Part shown: piece after piece, positions 60,178 to 64,000 of the stretch
Layout of the letters: every line of letters begins with the position of its first letter
Numbering within the stretch: the first letter of the stretch is position 1
Position numbers and translations under genes: made by a program
Assembly: GCF_000144605.1 (NCBI RefSeq)
Contig: NC_014375.1
Coordinates: 3,168,501-3,232,500 of the forward strand
DNA: 64,000 nt
Source of the DNA: Brevundimonas subvibrioides ATCC 15264
GTDB taxonomy: Bacteria; Pseudomonadota; Alphaproteobacteria; Caulobacterales; Caulobacteraceae
Reading direction: 5' to 3'
Notes under the pieces: generated by a model
The model's input: only the letters and a program-made list of their open reading frames with translations
Told to the model about the DNA's origin: nothing
Database searches by the model: none

Positions 60178-60498
60178 TCAGAACCTGCGCTTGCCGCTGA
60201 CCGTTTCGAAGAACATCCGCCAGTCGCCCATCAGGCTCCACAGCGGATACTGGAAGGTCGCGGGACGGTTCTTCTCGAAGAAGAAATGCCCGACCCAGGC
60301 GAAGCCGTAGCCGATCAGCGGCATGGCCAGGAACCACCAGGCGTTGACGAACAGACCCAGCACCGCCGCCACGATCACCAGCGCCGACCCCACGACGTGG
60401 ATCCGCCGGCAGGTCCGGTTGGAATGCTCGTGGATGTAATAGGGATAGAAGGCCTCGAACGAGGCGTAGCGTTCACCGGGCGCGGGATGTTCGGTCAT
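60178..60498 (-). CDS. DUF962 / Mpo1-like membrane protein
   Basis: A 106-residue protein with HEHSNRTCRRIHVVGSALV and GHFFFEKNRPATFQYPLWSL, the His-rich motifs of DUF962. The yeast homologue Mpo1 is a dioxygenase of 2-hydroxy fatty acids that uses iron; whether this bacterial one does the same is unknown. Two membrane segments are predicted. I used the ATG at 60498; an upstream frame overlaps uppP. Confidence 0.88.
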   Translation of the reverse strand: MTEHPAPGERYASFEAFYPYYIHEHSNRTCRRIHVVGSALVIVAAVLGLFVNAWWFLAMPLIGYGFAWVGHFFFEKNRPATFQYPLWSLMGDWRMFFETVSGKRRF

Positions 60499-60535
60499 GT
60501 CGCCGAACGTCCCTCGAAACCGGGGCCCTGACAAG

Positions 60536-61342
60536 TCAGCCGCCGACACCGCCCCAGATCAGCGCCAGCCCCAGGGTCCCGACCGCGATCCGCCACCAGG
60601 CGAAGGGGGCGAAGCCGTGCCTGGAAATGAAATCCAGCAGAAGCCGCACCACAACGAGCGCGGTCAGGAAAGCCGTGATGAAACCGACGGCGATCAGGCC
60701 GACGTCCGTGAAATCCAGGTCGTTCCGGCTCTTGAACAGGTCATAGGCCACGGCCCCGCCCATTGTCGGCAGGGCCAGAAAGAAGGTGAACTCCGCCGCC
60801 GACCGCTTGTCGGTCCCCAGCAGCAGGCCGCCCGCCACCGTCGCCCCGGAACGCGACACGCCGGGCAGAAGGGCCAGGCACTGGAACAGGCCGATCAGGC
60901 CATAGACACGGAAGGGGTAAGTGTTGACGTCGAGATATTTCGGGACCCGCTTCATCCGGTCCAGCGCCAGCAGCAGCACGCCCCCGACGATCAGGGCGAT
61001 GCAGATGATCACGGGGGTCTCGAAGAAGATCTCCTTGATGATGTCGTACATGAACACCCCGGCGAAGGCGGCCGGCAGGAAGGCGATCACCACGCCGATG
61101 ATGAAATGGCGCGCCTGGGGATCGTGCGGCCAGCGCGTGGCCAGGGCCCACAGGCGCTGGAAATAGACGCTGATGATGGCCAGGATGGCCCCCAGCTGGA
61201 TGACGATCTCGAAGGTCTTGCCCTCGCTCTCGAACCCCATGAAGTGGCCGAGCAGCAAGAGGTGGCCCGTGGACGAGACCGGGATGAACTCGGTCAGCCC
61301 CTCGACGAGTCCGAGGATGATCGCCGCCAGCCAGTCAGACAT
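60536..61342 (-). CDS. uppP: Undecaprenyl-diphosphatase (BacA/UppP)
   Basis: Inner-membrane enzyme of 268 residues that recycles the undecaprenyl carrier for peptidoglycan and confers bacitracin resistance when overproduced. The two active-site motifs are [17 protein letters not shown] (~14-30) and [18 protein letters not shown], with the catalytic Glu, Ser and Arg. Seven to eight membrane helices. It lies 24 nt after the HTH-citrate synthase-like gene and 37 nt before the DUF962 gene start. Confidence 0.96.
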   Translation of the reverse strand: MSDWLAAIILGLVEGLTEFIPVSSTGHLLLLGHFMGFESEGKTFEIVIQLGAILAIISVYFQRLWALATRWPHDPQARHFIIGVVIAFLPAAFAGVFMYDIIKEIFFETPVIICIALIVGGVLLLALDRMKRVPKYLDVNTYPFRVYGLIGLFQCLALLPGVSRSGATVAGGLLLGTDKRSAAEFTFFLALPTMGGAVAYDLFKSRNDLDFTDVGLIAVGFITAFLTALVVVRLLLDFISRHGFAPFAWWRIAVGTLGLALIWGGVGG

Positions 61343-61366
61343 GGAATCCCCGAAGTCGCGCCGGGA

Positions 61367-62557
61367 TCACTCTGCTCCCGGTCTCGGCCCCACATAGCGC
61401 AGGCGGGCGCGGATAAGCGAGCCGTCTGTGATCTGGTCCAGCGCATGGGCCATCAGCCCGGTCAGCCGCCCCACCAGAAGCACGTCGAGCGCCCCGTCGC
61501 GCGGCAGGTCCAGCCGCCGCGCCAGCACCGCCAGGGCGACCGCGAACCCGGCCCGCGACCCGCTGGCCGCCTCGCCTTCGCGCAGGATCGCGAGCAGATC
61601 CGCCGGAAGGTCGACCAGCGCCAGCAGGGCCTCGGCCCGCGGATCGCCGTGAGGAAAGCTCTCGCTGCCGAAACCCGGAACCCCGCCCGTCGAGTCCATG
61701 TGCCGTCGCGCGGCTCCGGCCGGGTCCCGGCGGGCCTCGACGACATAGGCGATGGCGGCCTTCAGCGTCTGCGCCATGGGCGAACCGGACAGGGCGACCA
61801 GGCCGGCCATGGCGGCCCCGGCCGGAGACGCGCCGCCTGATGCCGCCGCGCGGGTGGCCAGCACGGCCGGGTTCAGGTCGTGATCGGCGGCCAGCACCAG
61901 GGCCCGCCTCAGGTGCACGCTGTCGCGTTCCAGCATCTTCCAGCCCCGGGCGAGGCGCTGATGGAAGAACAGGCGCGGGCCCGGCCCCGACATGGCGTCG
62001 ATCACCTCGTTCAGCGCGGTGGCCGCATCGCGTTGCAGGCTGGCGGCGTCGCGCCCCTGCGACGGCGGATCTTCCTCGGCGCGACGCGACAGGGCCGAGA
62101 ACAGGCGCGCCCGGGGCGAGGCCCCGCCGGCACCGTCCACGCGCACCCCCAGGCCCGCGAAGGGATTGTGGTCGCCGCAGCCCCACAACAGGCGGGCGGT
62201 CTCCTCGACCGTCGCGGACTGGGCCCATTCGGCGGCATCGCGGCCGCGGTAATAGATCCGGCCATCGGTCGCCAGGCTGACGGAGGACTGCACCACCGCC
62301 TCGCCCTTCACGGCCGGTTCGAACGGCAGGACCTGGCCCGCGACCTCGCCGCCCGAGGTGCCCTTCAGCCGCGCGACGTCCGAGGCGGCGTACAGGCTGC
62401 GGCGGGGGTCGCTCGGATCGGGCCGGGCGGTGATCCGCCCGCGGCTGACATAGGCGTAGAGGGTCTGGGTCTTGACCCCCAGCAGCGACAGGACCTCGGC
62501 CCGGGGGATCCAGCGATCCGCCGCCTCGTCGATCCGCTCGCCTGCCCCTGGCGCCAT
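61367..62557 (-). CDS. HTH domain fused to a degenerate citrate synthase-like domain
   Basis: The 396-residue protein has an N-terminal MerR/excisionase-like winged helix (WIPRAEVLSLLGVKTQTLYA, RSLYAASDVARL; ~16-65) and a citrate synthase fold after it. Of the catalytic triad, the His of ADHExN is kept (LAADHDLNPAVLATR) and the Asp of DPRA is kept (FPHGDPRAEALL), but the second His of GPLHGGANE is replaced (SGSPMAQTLKAA). The core is shorter than a ~430-residue enzyme. It may be a metabolite-sensing regulator in place of a full enzyme; this is inference. UppP may be in the same transcript. Confidence 0.85.
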   Translation of the reverse strand: MAPGAGERIDEAADRWIPRAEVLSLLGVKTQTLYAYVSRGRITARPDPSDPRRSLYAASDVARLKGTSGGEVAGQVLPFEPAVKGEAVVQSSVSLATDGRIYYRGRDAAEWAQSATVEETARLLWGCGDHNPFAGLGVRVDGAGGASPRARLFSALSRRAEEDPPSQGRDAASLQRDAATALNEVIDAMSGPGPRLFFHQRLARGWKMLERDSVHLRRALVLAADHDLNPAVLATRAAASGGASPAGAAMAGLVALSGSPMAQTLKAAIAYVVEARRDPAGAARRHMDSTGGVPGFGSESFPHGDPRAEALLALVDLPADLLAILREGEAASGSRAGFAVALAVLARRLDLPRDGALDVLLVGRLTGLMAHALDQITDGSLIRARLRYVGPRPGAE

Positions 62558-62686
62558 CGCAATCGTCCCCGCCGATTAACCAGTTTCATCCGCACCATGG
62601 GGCGGTTTCATGACCGGTCTGCTAACACGGGTCCGCGACCACCCGCGTCCTTGGCAACCGGCAGGCGATAGGCGACAAGACCGCCG

Positions 62687-63607
62687 ATGACCTCCCCCGT
62701 CGCCCGCCCGCCCCTCGCCGTCCTCACGACCCGTCAGATCACGGCCGTTTCCGTCGGGGTGGCGGTCGTCCTGATCGGCCTGAAGGCGTTCGCCCTCGGC
62801 GCTTCGGGATCGGTGTCGATCCTGGCCTCCCTGGCGGATTCGGGGCTGGACCTGATCGCGTCGCTGGCCACCTTCTATGCCGTGCGCTGGGCCGCGCGAC
62901 CGCACGACGCCACCCATCGCCACGGGCACGGAAAGGCCGAGGCCATGGCCGCGCTGGTGCAGGCCGGCCTGGTGTTCGCCTCGGCCGCCTTCATCGGCTG
63001 GGAGGCGCTGATGCGCATCTTCGATCCCTATCCCGTCTCGGGCGGGTCGTGGGCGGTGGGCGTCGTGCTGATCTCGATCGTCCTGACCGGCGGTCTGGTC
63101 TGGCTCCAGACCCGGGCGCTGAAGGCCTCGGGGTCGATGGCCGTCTCGGCCGATCGTGCCCACTACGCCGCCGATCTGGCCTCCAGCGTCGTCGTCCTGA
63201 TCGGCGTGGTGTCCGGGGCGTATCTGGGGGCCCCGGGTCTGGACGCCGCCGCGGGTCTGGTCGTCGCCGTCTGGCTGTTCTGGGGGGCTCTGGGCGTGCT
63301 CCGGGAGGCCGGCAACCAGCTGCTGGACCGCGAGGTCCCGGACGCCGACCGGATCGCCCTGACGACCGCCGTCCTCGCCGATCCCCGCGTGGAGGGGGTG
63401 CACCAGCTCCGGACCCGCATGTCCGGGACCCGCCTGCTGGCCCAGATGCACATCGATCTGGACCCGGCCCTGTCGTTCGAGGCGTCGCACACGATCGTGG
63501 TGGAGGCCGAGCGTCGCATCATCGCCGCCTTCCCCGACGCCGAGGTCCTCATCCACGCCGACCCGCGCGGGGCCCGGCCCGCGGTGCCGGTTTCGCCCTG
63601 GGCGTGA
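62687..63607 (+). CDS. Cation diffusion facilitator metal exporter, FieF-like
   Basis: Protein of 306 residues with six membrane helices and a C-terminal cytoplasmic ferredoxin-like domain. Metal site A residues are seen in ADSGLDLIASL and HYAADLASSVVV, and the HRHGHGKAEAMAAL motif follows TM2. The C-terminal part includes GVHQLRTRMSGTRLLAQMHI. Zn, Fe or Mn efflux is likely; the metal cannot be fixed. Divergent from the HTH-citrate synthase-like gene. Confidence 0.93.
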   Translation: MTSPVARPPLAVLTTRQITAVSVGVAVVLIGLKAFALGASGSVSILASLADSGLDLIASLATFYAVRWAARPHDATHRHGHGKAEAMAALVQAGLVFASAAFIGWEALMRIFDPYPVSGGSWAVGVVLISIVLTGGLVWLQTRALKASGSMAVSADRAHYAADLASSVVVLIGVVSGAYLGAPGLDAAAGLVVAVWLFWGALGVLREAGNQLLDREVPDADRIALTTAVLADPRVEGVHQLRTRMSGTRLLAQMHIDLDPALSFEASHTIVVEAERRIIAAFPDAEVLIHADPRGARPAVPVSPWA

Positions 63608-63654
63608 CGACAGCGTAAACGCGGATTTAACGGGGCGCGGTGCAGGTCAGGCCC

Positions 63655-64000
63655 ATGTCGGCGAGCGTCCTGTTTCATTTTCCCTTCGATCCCGGCTCAC
63701 GCGCCGCACGCCTGGCGCTGGGCGAGGCGCGCATCGACTGGACCGAGGTGCTGGTCCGCCCGTGGGAGGCCGACTGCCCTGTCGGCGACCTGAACCCCTC
63801 CGGCATGCCGCCCGTCCTGCAGGTCGAGGGACCGCCCGCCCTGACCCTGTGCGAGGCACCCGCCATCCTCGGCTGGATCGAGGACGCCCAGAAGACGCCG
63901 CTGCTGATGCCGTCGGACGCTGCGGAACGGGCCGAGGTGCGTCGCCTGACCGGCTGGTTCGACCGCCGCTTCACCGACGAGGTCAACGCCGTCCTGCTTC
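63655..64000 (+). CDS. Glutathione S-transferase-like protein (C-terminus cut by window edge)
   Basis: From the ATG at 63655 the frame is open to the right edge (115 codons). The N-terminus has the thioredoxin fold: LFHFPFDPGSRAARLALGE, the cis-Pro segment NPSGMPPVLQ, and CEAPAILGWIEDA at the glutathione-binding Glu/Ser position. The start of the helical domain is visible. It is 48 nt downstream of the metal exporter gene. Confidence 0.8.
   Translation, partial: MSASVLFHFPFDPGSRAARLALGEARIDWTEVLVRPWEADCPVGDLNPSGMPPVLQVEGPPALTLCEAPAILGWIEDAQKTPLLMPSDAAERAEVRRLTGWFDRRFTDEVNAVLL

Overview
The window is a 64 kb piece of a high-GC alphaproteobacterial chromosome, most likely Caulobacterales and probably Brevundimonas or a close relative. 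I infer this from the very GC-rich third codon positions, promoter candidates of the Caulobacter type (TTGAC plus a short spacer), and a gene set typical of an aerobic oligotroph: many secreted peptidases, NodT-type efflux, a HisKA_2 kinase, glutathione-dependent formaldehyde oxidation and malate synthase G. I saw no CRISPR array, insertion sequence, prophage, tRNA or rRNA gene. The sequence is dense core and accessory chromosome with few gaps.

Region 1 (1-7.3 kb, minus strand) is a branched-chain amino acid superoperon read as leader peptide, ilvD, ilvC, ilvG, ilvM, leuA, leuC, running off the left edge. Genes are separated by 3-26 nt or overlap. Upstream of ilvD lies an apparently undisturbed transcription attenuator: a 50-codon leader peptide with a run of Leu and Val codons, an 11-bp antiterminator and a GAAA-loop terminator ending in six U. 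The enzymes look poorly equipped for feedback inhibition (LeuA lacks its leucine-binding domain; the acetolactate synthase is of the IlvG/IlvM type), so control may rest mainly on attenuation. This is the most interesting unit of the window.

Region 2 (7.3-17.0 kb): a secreted M1 peptidase overlapping a small exported protein, then a TetR-type repressor divergent from a complete tripartite RND efflux operon, with a perfect 16-bp inverted repeat between them. Region 3 (17.1-24.4 kb): nitrogen assimilation, gltD-gltB-amt, with a possibly leaderless gltD. Region 4 (24.4-31.1 kb): an ABC ATPase with a giant ABC permease/M1 aminopeptidase fusion, and malate synthase G converging on it. Region 5 (31.2-36.7 kb): a type B carboxylesterase, a DUF1345 membrane protein, an RhlE-like DEAD-box helicase with a long leader, and a FadL-type outer membrane protein. 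Region 6 (36.9-45.4 kb): CinA-like protein, methionine aminopeptidase, RadC, a GNAT enzyme, the bolA / degenerate aldo-keto reductase / grxD / thioesterase set linked to Fe-S metabolism, a HisKA_2 kinase, a lipoprotein and a Ycf48-like protein.

Region 7 (45.4-52.6 kb, minus strand): rpsD, a lipoprotein metallo-beta-lactamase-fold enzyme, superoxide dismutase, a formaldehyde detoxification operon (frmA, VOC protein, fghA, small ORF), trmJ and an S1/P1-type nuclease. Region 8 (52.7-64 kb): M28 peptidase, two glutathione S-transferase-like genes (one cut by the right edge), a 3D-domain protein, a plus-strand group of exported proteins with a membrane-bound AraC regulator and an S41 peptidase, then uppP, a HTH-citrate synthase fusion lacking one catalytic His, and a CDF metal transporter.
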